This document shows positions 17,486 to 27,925 of a stretch of DNA of 64,000 nucleotides, in pieces. The DNA comes from Lysobacter sp. yr284 (lineage in GTDB: Bacteria; Pseudomonadota; Gammaproteobacteria; Xanthomonadales; Xanthomonadaceae): contig NZ_FNPT01000005.1 of assembly GCF_900107375.1 (NCBI RefSeq), forward strand, positions 62,001 through 126,000, in the 5' to 3' direction. The notes beneath the pieces were generated by a model, which saw nothing but the letters and a program-made list of their open reading frames with translations, ran no database searches and had not been told where the DNA came from. Within the stretch, counting starts at the first letter, position 1. Each line of letters opens with the position of its first letter. Both the position numbers and the translations under genes were made by a program.

Positions 17486-17706
17486 GGAACCACTCCTGGA
17501 CGATGCGGAAGACGATGCGGGAAGCGCGCGCCGCGACGGCGGACCGGCGGCCATTGTCGCCGCACCGCGTTATCGCGGCGTGGCGGCGAACGCATCGCAG
17601 TGTCCTGGCGACGCGGGGGCGTCGGGAATCGGACCTTCGTACGCGGGGGAAGTTGCGCGGGGAGTTTGCGCAATCGGCCGGTCCGGACGTAGCCGGATGC
17701 CCCAGC

Positions 17707-17864
17707 TGCAGGAGCGGCGCAAGCCGCGACCGCGAAAACGAAGCGCCGGCGAAAGCCCAGCTTCTTACGCTTCACCCGGCCTGTGGGCCGGCCGGGACGT
17801 ACGCAAGGCATCCGACTTGCGCGGACGCCCCATTGGCGCAGTCGCGGCTCGCGCCGCTCCTACA
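17707..17864. repeat. Inverted pair of family-A REP-like repeats in gene-free 17486-17893
   Basis: Units at 17707-17734 (+) and 17837-17864 (-), facing each other across about 100 bases. They are the only features I see in the 408-base gap between bdhA and the SET-domain gene. The bdhA promoter must lie in the gap, but I cannot point to hexamers. Confidence 0.8.
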
Positions 17865-17893
17865 GGCAGCGGCCGCCGCCTCGCGCGGACCCG

Positions 17894-18442
17894 TCAGTCC
17901 TTGTTCTTGCCCTTCTTGTCCTTCTTTTTCTTCTTGTCCTTCTTCTTGTCCTTGTCCTTCTTCTTTTTCTTCTTGTCTTTCTTCGGCTGCAGCATCGTCC
18001 CGGTGCAGTCCGGCGAGCCGCAGCGGCACTCCCAGATCTTCTTGAGTTCCTTGGTGTGCTTCTCGGCCAGGGTGATGCCGTAGTTGTAGGACAGCTCCTC
18101 GCCCGGGACGATGTCGCGGATCGCCTCGATGAACACCTGGTCCAGGCGGCGGTCGTCGCCTTCGTCCTCGTTCAGCACCGCCTCGCAGTTGGGCGAGCAG
18201 CTGTGATTGATCCAACGCGCCGTATTGCCGTCGTAATTGGCGTCGATCACGTACTCGTCGTTGAGGGTGAACAGGAAGGTGTGGCCGGAGTCGGCATCGC
18301 CGGTGTCGCCGGCGTCGGCCTCCTCGTGGGTGCGGCGGCGGCCCTTGTACTCGATGACGCGTTCGCCCTTGGCGATCGGGGCGACGGCGAATACACCGTT
18401 GCCGTGGATGGCTGAACGACGGGCGGCGATCTTGCGCGGCAT
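17894..18442 (-). CDS. SET-domain protein with post-SET Cys motif and lysine-rich tail
   Basis: 182 residues, starting at 18442. The SET core spans about 4-125: SAIHGNGVFAVAPIAKGE, the cofactor/catalytic motif INHSCSPNC (78-86) and GEELSYNYG (114-122). A post-SET zinc motif C139-x-C141-x4-C146 follows. The last 29 residues (154-182) contain 21 Lys and 6 Asp and almost nothing else. SET enzymes methylate protein lysines using S-adenosylmethionine. The NHSCxPNC plus CxCx4C combination is that of eukaryotic-type histone methyltransferases, found in some bacteria. The tail could bind nucleic acid or be a self-methylation substrate, by inference. Confidence 0.88.
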   Translation of the reverse strand: MPRKIAARRSAIHGNGVFAVAPIAKGERVIEYKGRRRTHEEADAGDTGDADSGHTFLFTLNDEYVIDANYDGNTARWINHSCSPNCEAVLNEDEGDDRRLDQVFIEAIRDIVPGEELSYNYGITLAEKHTKELKKIWECRCGSPDCTGTMLQPKKDKKKKKKDKDKKKDKKKKKDKKGKNKD

Positions 18443-18633
18443 GACGATTTCCAAAATGACGAACCGGCATTCTCGCCTGCCGGGGGCGTCCGCCGCTATC
18501 GCCGGGGTCGCTTTTTCCGCCGCGTTCATGCCGATGCGCGTCGCCGCGCCGGGCTGCGGAGCCGGGCGCCGCGGCGTCGCCCAGGCCGCTGAATCGCGCA
18601 AAACCCCCGGCTGGCCCCCGGCGGAATAAAACC

Positions 18634-18650
18634 GTACAATTTCGGTACGA
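18634..18650 (+). promoter_or_regulatory. Probable sufR promoter and operator
   Basis: The short inverted repeat CGTAC (18634-18638) / GTACG (18646-18650) overlaps a good -10 hexamer TACAAT (18636-18641), 41 bases before the sufR ATG. The surroundings are the most AT-rich in the area. Overlap of -10 and dyad suggests autoregulation by the Rrf2 protein; the -35 is weak. Inference from position and symmetry. Confidence 0.45.
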
Positions 18651-18681
18651 ATTCAAGCCAGCCCTCAGCGCCCCCACGCCG

Positions 18682-19161
18682 ATGCTCCGCGTCACCAAGC
18701 TCACCGACTACGCCACGGTCGTCCTGACCGTCCTGGCGGCCCAGCACGACCGCGTCCTCAGCGCGGCCGAACTGGCCGAACGGGCGGGCCTGGAAGCGCC
18801 GACGGTCAGCAAGGTGCTCAAGCCGCTGGCCCAGGCCGGGCTGGTCGAGGGCTTCCGCGGCGCCAACGGCGGCTACCGGCTGGCCCGTCCGGCCGACGAG
18901 ATCGGCCTGATCGAGATCGTCGAGGCGATGGAAGGCCCGCTCGGCATGACCGAATGCAGCCTGCACGAAGGCCAGTGCGGCCTGGAGCGCCAGTGCGGCG
19001 TGCGCGCCAACTGGCGCTGGATCAACGACGTCGTGGTCGAAGCGCTCAGCAACGTCACCCTCGCCCAGATGCTCGCGCCCGCCCCGGCTTTCGCGTCCCC
19101 ACTTTCCACCGAACCCGCCGCCACCGCCAAGCGCATCGACCTGCGCCTGGCCGGCGCATAG
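18682..19161 (+). CDS. sufR: SUF-system Fe-S assembly regulator, Rrf2/IscR family
   Basis: 159 residues. The N-terminal winged helix (LTDYATVVLTVLA...LSAAELAERAGLEAPTVSKV) is followed by the Fe-S ligand cluster Cys92, Cys99 and Cys105 (TECSLHEGQCGLERQC), almost the spacing of IscR (92/98/104). It should bind a [2Fe-2S] or [4Fe-4S] cluster and adjust suf expression to cluster supply. It is the first gene of the suf cluster, 16 bases before sufB, and has a possible self-operator over its -10 box. Confidence 0.9.
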   Translation: MLRVTKLTDYATVVLTVLAAQHDRVLSAAELAERAGLEAPTVSKVLKPLAQAGLVEGFRGANGGYRLARPADEIGLIEIVEAMEGPLGMTECSLHEGQCGLERQCGVRANWRWINDVVVEALSNVTLAQMLAPAPAFASPLSTEPAATAKRIDLRLAGA

Positions 19162-19177
19162 ACAGTAGGCAGCCGCC

Positions 19178-20649
<1,472 letters not shown>

Positions 20650-20653
<4 letters not shown>

Positions 20654-20853
20654 GCGCGGGCGTCGTGCGCACCTTGCGTTTCGTCGCCCCGGACGAGCAA
20701 AACGCCGGTTCGTCGCGCTATTGGCGTTCGCGTCCGCTGGAAGAGCGCTTGCAGCAAACGCTGAACCTGCATCGCGAGGGCAACGAGTTGTTCAAGAACG
20801 GCAATCCGCCCTTCGCCTACGTCATCGAGTTGCGCGATGTCCCGGCTCCCTGA
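20650..20853 (+). CDS. Small partner protein of the nucleotidyltransferase inserted in suf
   Basis: 67 residues, starting with the ATG that overlaps the sufB stop (ATGA). The core [20 protein letters not shown] is the pattern (xYW.sr.peERl) of short proteins commonly encoded just upstream of DUF6036-type nucleotidyltransferases. It overlaps that gene by 17 bases, so the two are coupled. No membrane segment or signal peptide. A role as toxin or antitoxin partner is inference; the pairing itself is visible. It separates sufB from sufC. Confidence 0.7.
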
Positions 20854-21283
20854 CGACTGGCGCGACTTCCTCGCCGCACTGGGCGCGAACGGCGTGGATT
20901 ACATGTTGGTCGGCGGCATCGCCCTCGGCGTGCATGGGCATGTGCGATACACCCAGGACATGGGCGTCTGGTTCCGCGGCACCGAGGACAACGCACGCCG
21001 GCTGATCGGCGCGCTGCGCGACTTCGGTTTCGCCGACCTGCAGGCCGAACCGGCCGCTTTCTGCGCTCCACGCGCGATGCTGGTCCTGGGAACGGAACCG
21101 AACAAGATCGAACTGATCAACTTCGCCGATGGCGTGGACTTCGACGAATGCTTCCCGAACCGGCTCATCGTGCCGCTCGCGGGAACCAGCGTCTCGGTCA
21201 TCGGAATCGACGATCTGCGCAAGAACAAAAAGGCCGTCGGCCGCCTGCAGGATCTGGCGGACCTGGAACGGCTCGACGACTGA
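20837..21283 (+). CDS. DUF6036-type nucleotidyltransferase-like protein, active site altered
   Basis: 148 residues. The nucleotidyltransferase core is visible: YMLVGGIALGVHGHVRYTQD (residues about 22-41), then an FGFADLQ... helix and IGIDDLRKNKKAVGR. Family members normally have a D-x-D pair after the R(A/Y)T block; here it reads T-Q-D-M-G, so the second Asp is Gly. Catalysis may therefore be lost or changed. The family overlaps with MNT/AbiEii-like toxin enzymes that modify tRNA or proteins. It sits between sufB and sufC on the same strand, 19 bases before sufC. Confidence 0.75.
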   Translation: MSRLPDDWRDFLAALGANGVDYMLVGGIALGVHGHVRYTQDMGVWFRGTEDNARRLIGALRDFGFADLQAEPAAFCAPRAMLVLGTEPNKIELINFADGVDFDECFPNRLIVPLAGTSVSVIGIDDLRKNKKAVGRLQDLADLERLDD

Positions 21284-21302
21284 ACCCACCAAGAATCCAG
21301 CC

Positions 21303-22067
<765 letters not shown>

Positions 22068-22092
22068 CGGCGCGAGCACAGGAGACCACCCG

Positions 22093-23388
22093 ATGAGCGC
22101 CTTGCTCGACGCTTTCGCTTCCGCCTTCGACGCCCTGCCCGCGCGCGAAGCCGCCGGCCTCGGCCAGACCCGCCGCGCCGCGCTCGACGCCGCGCTGCGC
22201 GACGGCCTGCCCGGCCCGCGCACCGAAGCCTGGAAGTACACCCCGCTGCGTTCGCTGGAACGCCGCGCCTTCGCCCCCGCCGACGCCGCGCCCGCGGCGT
22301 TCGACGCCGCCGCGGTCGCCGGCATCCCGGCGCCGCGCATCGTCTTCCACAACGGCCGCTTCGATGCCGTCCACAGCGACCTGTCCGGCCTGCCGGCGGG
22401 CGTGAGCCTGCAGCCGCTGTCGCGGGTGCTGGCCGGCGACGACGCGCGCGAAGCCAACTTCCTCGCCCGCCGCTTCGAGCGCGCCGACGAAGTGTTCGCC
22501 CGCCTCAACGCCGCGCTCGCCGACGAAGGCGCGGTGCTGCGCGTCGACGCCGGCGTGCGCGCCGACACCGCCGTGCACCTGGTGTTCGTCGCCAGCCCGA
22601 GCGAGGGCGACCGCGCCTGGCACCTGCGCCACCTGATCGAACTGCGCGAGGGCGCCGGCCTGACCGTGGTCGAGCACCACCTGGCCAGCGACAGCCACAC
22701 CCACCTCGGCAACAGCCTGACCCACGTCCACCTCGCCCCCGATGCGCAGCTCGCGCACGCGCGGGTGCAGGACGAGGCGCTGGGCGCGACCGTCATCGCC
22801 CGCACCGACGCGGTGCTGGCGCGCGCCGCGCAGTACCGCCGCCTCGACCTGGAACTGGGCGCCGCGCTGAGCCGCCACGAACTCAACGCCGCGCTGCACG
22901 GCGAGGGCGCGCAGGTCCACGCCAACGGCGTGCTGCTGGCCACCGGCCGCCGCCATCTCGATACCCGCCTGGGCATCGATCATGTCGGCCGCGACACCCA
23001 GTGCGAACTGGTCTGGCGCGGCCTCGGCGCCGGCCGTTCGCGCGCCGCCTTCCACGGCGGCATCCTGATCCGCGAAGGCGCCGACGGCAGCAACGCCGAG
23101 CTGTCGAACAAGAACCTGCTGCTCAGCGAAGGCGCCGAGATCGACACCCAGCCGGTGCTGGAGATCCACGCCGACGAAGTGCAGGCCGCGCATGGCGCCA
23201 CCGTCGGCCAGCTCGACGCCAACGCCCTGTTCTACCTGCGCTCGCGCGGCCTACCGGCCGAAGCCGCGCGCGCCCTGCTCACCGCCGCGTTCTGCCGCGA
23301 GACCGTCTCGGTGCTCGAGGACGACAGCGTGCGGGCGATGCTGGAGGTGCGGCTGAACCTGGCGCTGGAACGGCTGCAACCCGCTTGA
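22093..23388 (+). CDS. sufD: Fe-S cluster assembly protein SufD
   Basis: 431 residues, normal length. It has the N-terminal helical region with RTEAWKYTPLRSLERRAF (about 39-56), a beta-helix core (LTVVEHHLASDSHTHLGNSL) and the family C-terminus with HGATVGQLDANALFYLRSRG and a conserved His. It pairs with SufB to form the scaffold on which clusters are assembled, and may help iron entry. It has a Shine-Dalgarno-like AGGAGA before the ATG at 22093 and lies within the suf operon. Confidence 0.95.
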   Translation: MSALLDAFASAFDALPAREAAGLGQTRRAALDAALRDGLPGPRTEAWKYTPLRSLERRAFAPADAAPAAFDAAAVAGIPAPRIVFHNGRFDAVHSDLSGLPAGVSLQPLSRVLAGDDAREANFLARRFERADEVFARLNAALADEGAVLRVDAGVRADTAVHLVFVASPSEGDRAWHLRHLIELREGAGLTVVEHHLASDSHTHLGNSLTHVHLAPDAQLAHARVQDEALGATVIARTDAVLARAAQYRRLDLELGAALSRHELNAALHGEGAQVHANGVLLATGRRHLDTRLGIDHVGRDTQCELVWRGLGAGRSRAAFHGGILIREGADGSNAELSNKNLLLSEGAEIDTQPVLEIHADEVQAAHGATVGQLDANALFYLRSRGLPAEAARALLTAAFCRETVSVLEDDSVRAMLEVRLNLALERLQPA

Positions 23389-23491
23389 CGCGAGCGCTGC
23401 GCGCGGCGGCGCCGGGCGCGGGCGACCGCGCTTCGCCGCCCGCGCCCGCTTCGCCCACCTTCCCGCCTATTCCTCGCTTATCGGGATCACG

Positions 23492-24733
23492 ATGACCGTC
23501 GCTGCCCCCACCACCACCGCCATCGACTGGGCCGCCGTCCGCGCCGATTTCCCGGTCCTCACCCGCGAAGTCCACGGCAAGCCGCTGGTCTATTTCGATT
23601 CGGCCAATACCGGCCAGAAGCCGAACGCGGTCATCGAGGCCGTCGACGATTTCTACCGCCGCCACAACGCCAACGTCAGCCGCGCCGTGCACACGCTCGG
23701 CACCGAGGCCACCGAGGCCTACGAGGGCGCCCGGGCCAAGCTGGCGCGCTTCCTCAACGTGCGCGGCGACGAACTGGTGCTGTGCAGCGGCACCACCTTC
23801 GCGATCAACCTGGTCGCCTATTCCTGGGCGCTGCCGCGGCTGCAGCCCGGCGACGCGATCGTGCTCACGCGCATGGAGCACCACGCCAACATCGTGCCGT
23901 GGCAGTTGGTGGCGCAGCGCACCGGCGCGACGATCAAGGTCGCCGAACTCGACGAACTGGGCCGCCTCGACCTCGCCCGGCTGTATTCGCTGCTGACCCC
24001 CGAAGTGAAGCTGCTGGCGCTGACCCACGTCTCCAACGTGCTCGGCACGGTCAACCCGGTGCGCGAGATCTGCCGCGAAGCGCGCAAGCGCGGCATCGCC
24101 ACCCTGGTCGACGGCTCGCAGGCCGCGCCGCACCGCGCGCTCGACATCGCCGCGATCGGCTGCGACTTCTACGCCCTCACCGGCCACAAGATGAGCGGCC
24201 CCACCGGCACCGGCGCGCTGTGGGCGCGGCGCGAGCACCTCGACGCGATGCCGCCGTTCATCGGCGGCGGCGAGATGATCAAGGAAGTGCGCTTCGAAGG
24301 CACCGTGTTCGCCGACGGCCCGCGCCGCTTCGAGGCCGGCACGCCGAACATCGCCGGTTTCGCCGGGCTCGGCGCTGCGGTCGATTATTTGTCCGCGCTC
24401 GGCATGGACAACATCGAGGCGCGCGAACAGGCGCTGCTGGAGCGCTTCACCGCCGCGCTCGGCGAGGTCCCGGGCCTGCGCATCTTCGGCACCGCGCCGG
24501 ACAAGGCCGCGGTGGTGAGCTTCCTGGTCGAGGGCGCGCACGCCCACGACCTGGCCACCCTGCTCGACCTGGAAGGCGTGGCGATCCGCTCCGGCCACCA
24601 CTGCGCGCACCCGCTGATGCAGCATTTCGGGGTCCCGGCCACCTGCCGCGCCTCGCTGGCTTATTACAATACCTTCGAAGAAATCGACGCCTTCGTCGCC
24701 GCCCTCAACAAAGTCCGCACGCTACTCGCATGA
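23492..24733 (+). CDS. sufS: Cysteine desulfurase SufS
   Basis: 413 residues, class-V aminotransferase fold. The PLP lysine lies in ALTGHKMSGPTGTGALW near 232. The catalytic Cys371 is in SGHHCAHP, matching the SufS (group II) position, and the end is CRASLAYYNTFEEIDAFV. It removes sulfur from cysteine as a persulfide for SufB. No SufE or SufU gene is present in this cluster, although SufS enzymes normally need one as sulfur acceptor; it must be elsewhere. About 100 bases separate it from sufD; its stop overlaps the next ATG. Confidence 0.95.
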   Translation: MTVAAPTTTAIDWAAVRADFPVLTREVHGKPLVYFDSANTGQKPNAVIEAVDDFYRRHNANVSRAVHTLGTEATEAYEGARAKLARFLNVRGDELVLCSGTTFAINLVAYSWALPRLQPGDAIVLTRMEHHANIVPWQLVAQRTGATIKVAELDELGRLDLARLYSLLTPEVKLLALTHVSNVLGTVNPVREICREARKRGIATLVDGSQAAPHRALDIAAIGCDFYALTGHKMSGPTGTGALWARREHLDAMPPFIGGGEMIKEVRFEGTVFADGPRRFEAGTPNIAGFAGLGAAVDYLSALGMDNIEAREQALLERFTAALGEVPGLRIFGTAPDKAAVVSFLVEGAHAHDLATLLDLEGVAIRSGHHCAHPLMQHFGVPATCRASLAYYNTFEEIDAFVAALNKVRTLLA

Positions 24734-25272
24734 GCCTCGACGCCCTGACGTTCCGCCCCGCGACCCTGGCCGACACCGACGCGGTCGTGGCCCTGGTCGA
24801 ATCGGCCTATCGCGGCGACTCCGGCCGCCGCGGCTGGACCACCGAATCGGACCTGCTCGACGGCCGCCGCACCGGCGCCGACGAGATCCACGCCGTGCTG
24901 GCCAAGCCGCAGAACATGATCCTGCTGGCCGAGCTCGACGACGGCGGCGGCCCGCGTCTGCTGGCCTGCGCGCACATCGCGATCGAGGACGGCGCCGGCT
25001 ATTTCGGCATGTTCTCGGTCGACCCGGGGCTGCAGAACGGCGGCATCGGCAAGCGCGTGCTGGCCCAGGCCGAGCGGATCGTGCGCGAGCAATGGCAGAC
25101 GCCGACGATGCGCATGACCGTGATCAACGTGCGCGAGGAACTGATCCAGTACTACGTGCGCCGCGGCTACCTGCGCACCGGCCGGTTCAAGCCGTTCCCG
25201 TACGGCGACGCGCGCTTCGGCCTGCCCAAGCGCGAAGACCTGAGTTTCGAGGTGCTGGAAAAGGCGCTGTAA
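24730..25272 (+). CDS. GNAT-family N-acetyltransferase
   Basis: 180 residues, with an ATG overlapping the sufS stop (ATGA). The GNAT fold is complete: LTFRPATLADTDAVVALVESA at the N-terminus and motif A FSVDPGLQNGGIGKRVLAQAE near 98-118, whose Q-x-x-G-I-G loop binds acetyl-CoA. A C-terminal VREELIQYYVRRGYLRTGRF follows. The substrate is unknown. Its coupling to sufS in this operon is common in Xanthomonadaceae-like clusters and suggests co-expression, not necessarily a role in cluster assembly. Confidence 0.88.
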   Translation: MSLDALTFRPATLADTDAVVALVESAYRGDSGRRGWTTESDLLDGRRTGADEIHAVLAKPQNMILLAELDDGGGPRLLACAHIAIEDGAGYFGMFSVDPGLQNGGIGKRVLAQAERIVREQWQTPTMRMTVINVREELIQYYVRRGYLRTGRFKPFPYGDARFGLPKREDLSFEVLEKAL

Positions 25273-25397
25273 GGCTGGGGAAGCGGGGAAACCGGGGAAG
25301 CCCGCAACGGGTACCGGCCCGGCCTCGCGCGCCCCGGTTATCCTCCCTGCCGGTTCCCGTGCTCCTCTTTCCGCGTCACCCAACAAGGAAGCTGCCG

Positions 25398-25721
25398 ATG
25401 AACGACTGGGTCTTCGTCTGCGCCACCTCGCAACTGCTGCCGGGCGAGTCCACCGTCGCCTGGGACGGCGACACCGCGATCTTCGTGTGCAACTACGACG
25501 GCGATTACTACGCGCTGGAAGACCGTTGCTCGCACGAGGACTTCGAATTGTCCTCCGGCACCTTCGACGCCGAACAGGCCAGCATCGAGTGCGTGCTGCA
25601 CGGCGCGCGCTTCGACGTGCGCGACGGCCGGCCGCTGTGCGCGCCGGCGTACGAACCGGTGGCGAAGTTCCCGGTCAAGGTCGAGGACGGCGGGGTGTGG
25701 ACCCGCGACGATCGCGAGTGA
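25398..25721 (+). CDS. Rieske-type [2Fe-2S] ferredoxin
   Basis: 107 residues forming one Rieske domain. Ligands are visible as C44-x-H46 (DRCSHED) and C65-x2-H68 (ECVLHGA). The size and the FDVRDGRPLCAPAYEPV loop match the small ferredoxin subunit of non-heme iron oxygenases, or stand-alone Rieske ferredoxins that often end suf operons. It would carry one electron at a time in the cytoplasm. AAGGAAG precedes the ATG at 25398. It is the last gene of the suf cluster on this strand. Confidence 0.9.
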   Translation: MNDWVFVCATSQLLPGESTVAWDGDTAIFVCNYDGDYYALEDRCSHEDFELSSGTFDAEQASIECVLHGARFDVRDGRPLCAPAYEPVAKFPVKVEDGGVWTRDDRE

Positions 25722-25811
25722 GGCGGTCGCGCGGCTGGTAAACAACTGCGGTTCCCAGCGCGGCCATCGGCCATATCGCCCGCAAGCGACGCAGGCCCGC
25801 AGGTTCACTCG

Positions 25812-27290
25812 TTACCGCGCCGGCGCCTTGAACGCCGGATCGTCCTGCATCGGCGCGGGCGGCGTGCGCTCGCCGCCATGCGCTTGCGCCGGCTGTTGGG
25901 CCAGCGTGGAGCGAATCTGCTGCGAGGCCTGCGCCAGGCTGGTGGCGCTGTCTTGCGTCGCCGGCAGCAAGGCCAGTTTCGCCGTCGGGTTGCCCAGTTC
26001 GCCCTGACCCGCGATCAGGCCGCTGCGGTCGTTGTTGAACACGGCGAAATCGATTCGATCCAGCCGCTCGTTCTGTCCGCCTTGCGGCCGCTGCGCGCCG
26101 GCGAGGCTGGCGTAGGCCAGATTGGCGGCGGCTTGCTGCAAGCGTTCGCCCAAGAGTGCGCCGGCGGGGATGTTCGGCGAACGCTCGATCGCGGCCAATG
26201 CCTGTTGGAAGCGTTCGTGGCCGGAGTGGGCGCGGTCGGTGATGGCCGGTGTTTCGGCGGGCGAAGGCGTCGGCAGGCTTGGCTCGGGCTGAACGGATTG
26301 CGTCGATGCGCCTTGCTCGGACGCAGGCGCACCTGGTTGCTGCATCTGCGCGCGCGGCGCGGGGCCGATATTGAACTCGGCGAAACTGCCCTCGCGGACC
26401 AGTCGATCGAGGTCGACCGTGATCTCCGGGTTGCTTGCGCTCCAGCCTGCGCCGATGTTCTGGTTGCCCTCGTCGGCGCGCTCGTTGTTCCCGTAAGGAT
26501 TGCGCAACGTCACCCGTGGTTCGTTGGTCTGCGCATCGCGCGATACGCCCACCACCATGTAGGCGTGGCTTTCCTCAAGGCCATCGCGAACGTCCCGGCC
26601 CTGCGTCGCCATCGACACCGGGCGATGAGTCGCCAGCGCCTGCTCCACCTCAGCGTAAACCGCATCCAGCTCCAACTTGGCCCCCTGCAAAGGCGCCCGG
26701 TACGGCGGCGGCTCGGAAGGTTTGACATGGTCGGGGCCGGTGGGCCGCATCGGTGGGGCGTCGGGATTCCGGATCTGCAGGCTGCGGCCCGACTCGCCGG
26801 TCAAGGCATACATGCCGTCGGCCAGACCGCCGCCGCCCCTCGGATCGCCGATTGTGCGGTAGCCTCTGCTCAGATTTACTTGCCCCTGCGCATCGCGGCC
26901 ATACAATTCGGCGAAACCGGCTTCGATTACGGTCGGCCACAGGGGGCCATTGCGCTCGCGGTTGTTGTCGGCGACACCGCCGCCCATCGCCCCGATATTC
27001 CGGCGAATATCCTCCTGCGACACGACAATCGATTCCCGGATCGGATCGCTCTGCCCTCGGCCGCGTTCCTCCGCGCTCGGCGGACGATAAAGCGTTACCG
27101 TGAACTCGCCGCTCTCGGCGTTAAAGCGAATAGCATCGCGTATCCGATCAGGCTGCTGTTCGCTGAGAGAACCCATCGGCGCAAGGAAATAGCAGTTGTA
27201 GATTTCGTCCTGATGAATATCCACGGCCCGCGGACGGCCATCAGTCCCATACAAATCGGCATTCGTGTACTGCCGTGCTTCCCTTGCCAT
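25812..27290 (-). CDS. Probable X-T4SS antibacterial effector, calpain-like protease + XVIPCD-like domain
   Basis: 492 residues, no signal peptide. The N-terminal domain (about 1-310) has the calpain (C2) triad layout: Cys33 in NCYFLAPMGSLSEQQPD, His242 in ESHAYMVVGVS and Asn264 in TLRNPYGNNE, close to the calpain RNPWG signature. A Pro/Gln/Ser-rich linker spans about 312-350. The C-terminus (about 353-460: HERFQQALAAIER, RIDFAVFNNDRSGLIAGQGE, then a Gln-rich tail) matches the XVIPCD domain that delivers effectors to VirD4 in Xanthomonas-type T4SS. AGAGGAAG precedes the ATG. A lipoprotein gene, the likely immunity protein, lies 26 bases upstream. G+C is visibly lower than in flanking genes. 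Confidence 0.85.
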   Translation of the reverse strand: MAREARQYTNADLYGTDGRPRAVDIHQDEIYNCYFLAPMGSLSEQQPDRIRDAIRFNAESGEFTVTLYRPPSAEERGRGQSDPIRESIVVSQEDIRRNIGAMGGGVADNNRERNGPLWPTVIEAGFAELYGRDAQGQVNLSRGYRTIGDPRGGGGLADGMYALTGESGRSLQIRNPDAPPMRPTGPDHVKPSEPPPYRAPLQGAKLELDAVYAEVEQALATHRPVSMATQGRDVRDGLEESHAYMVVGVSRDAQTNEPRVTLRNPYGNNERADEGNQNIGAGWSASNPEITVDLDRLVREGSFAEFNIGPAPRAQMQQPGAPASEQGASTQSVQPEPSLPTPSPAETPAITDRAHSGHERFQQALAAIERSPNIPAGALLGERLQQAAANLAYASLAGAQRPQGGQNERLDRIDFAVFNNDRSGLIAGQGELGNPTAKLALLPATQDSATSLAQASQQIRSTLAQQPAQAHGGERTPPAPMQDDPAFKAPAR

Positions 27291-27316
27291 ATCTACTTCC
27301 TCTTGCGTTGCATGCC

Positions 27317-27802
27317 TCAGTTCTTTGCAGCAGGCACAAGCTCCAGATAACCGACCAGACGGCGTTCACCGGTATCGGGCAGAAAATCGCGGGTCAATAC
27401 GAAGGCCACGTATCGCTTTGAGCCATCGCCGAATGTCCACAGAAAGAGCCGATAGTTGTCGTCGTCATACCAGCCTTCGACCAGCATCGTGCCGCCCAAG
27501 TTCTGGGTGACAAACTGATGCGCCTTTGAGCCGATCGACGCCCCTGCGGTGAACCCAGGCTCGGTCAAGACGAAACGCTGCCCGACCACCCGATACTCGT
27601 GCTTCAGATACTGCTCCACCCAGCTCACCATCGCCGCCTTGGCGCGCCGCTGTTCGTTCGGCGGCGACACCCGATCCCGCGGCTCGGGCGTCGCCCACTT
27701 CTGCATGTCCTTGAGCGTGCTGTTCGCTGGCTCGATGGTCTTGCAACTCGCCAACGCGCAACACGCCAGGACGAGTAAGACAACGAGGGGGCGGCACTTC
27801 AC
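27317..27802 (-). CDS. Lipoprotein, candidate immunity protein for the calpain-like effector
   Basis: 161 residues, starting with GTG at 27802 behind AAAAGGAG. Signal peptide and lipobox: LVLACCALASC, Cys20. The mature part contains WATPEPRDRVSPPNEQRRAK, YLKHEYRVVGQRFVL, a central GWYDDDNYRLFLWTFGDGSKRY and LVGYLELVP. No known domain is recognised. It precedes the effector on the same strand by 26 bases, the usual order in X-T4SS effector/immunity pairs, where the immunity proteins are often periplasmic lipoproteins. The function is therefore inferred from context. A decayed second copy lies just upstream at 27926-28411. Confidence 0.75.
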   Translation of the reverse strand: MKCRPLVVLLVLACCALASCKTIEPANSTLKDMQKWATPEPRDRVSPPNEQRRAKAAMVSWVEQYLKHEYRVVGQRFVLTEPGFTAGASIGSKAHQFVTQNLGGTMLVEGWYDDDNYRLFLWTFGDGSKRYVAFVLTRDFLPDTGERRLVGYLELVPAAKN

Positions 27803-27925
27803 GGCGAAGCTCCTTTTGCCAGGTGCGACCAGTTTAGACCGTGCCAGTCGTCGGCGGGCATAGCCTCAGGCTCAAAGGCTCGGTTTGATCTAACCCTGCG
27901 GATCTTCCGAGTAAAAAGCGCACAT

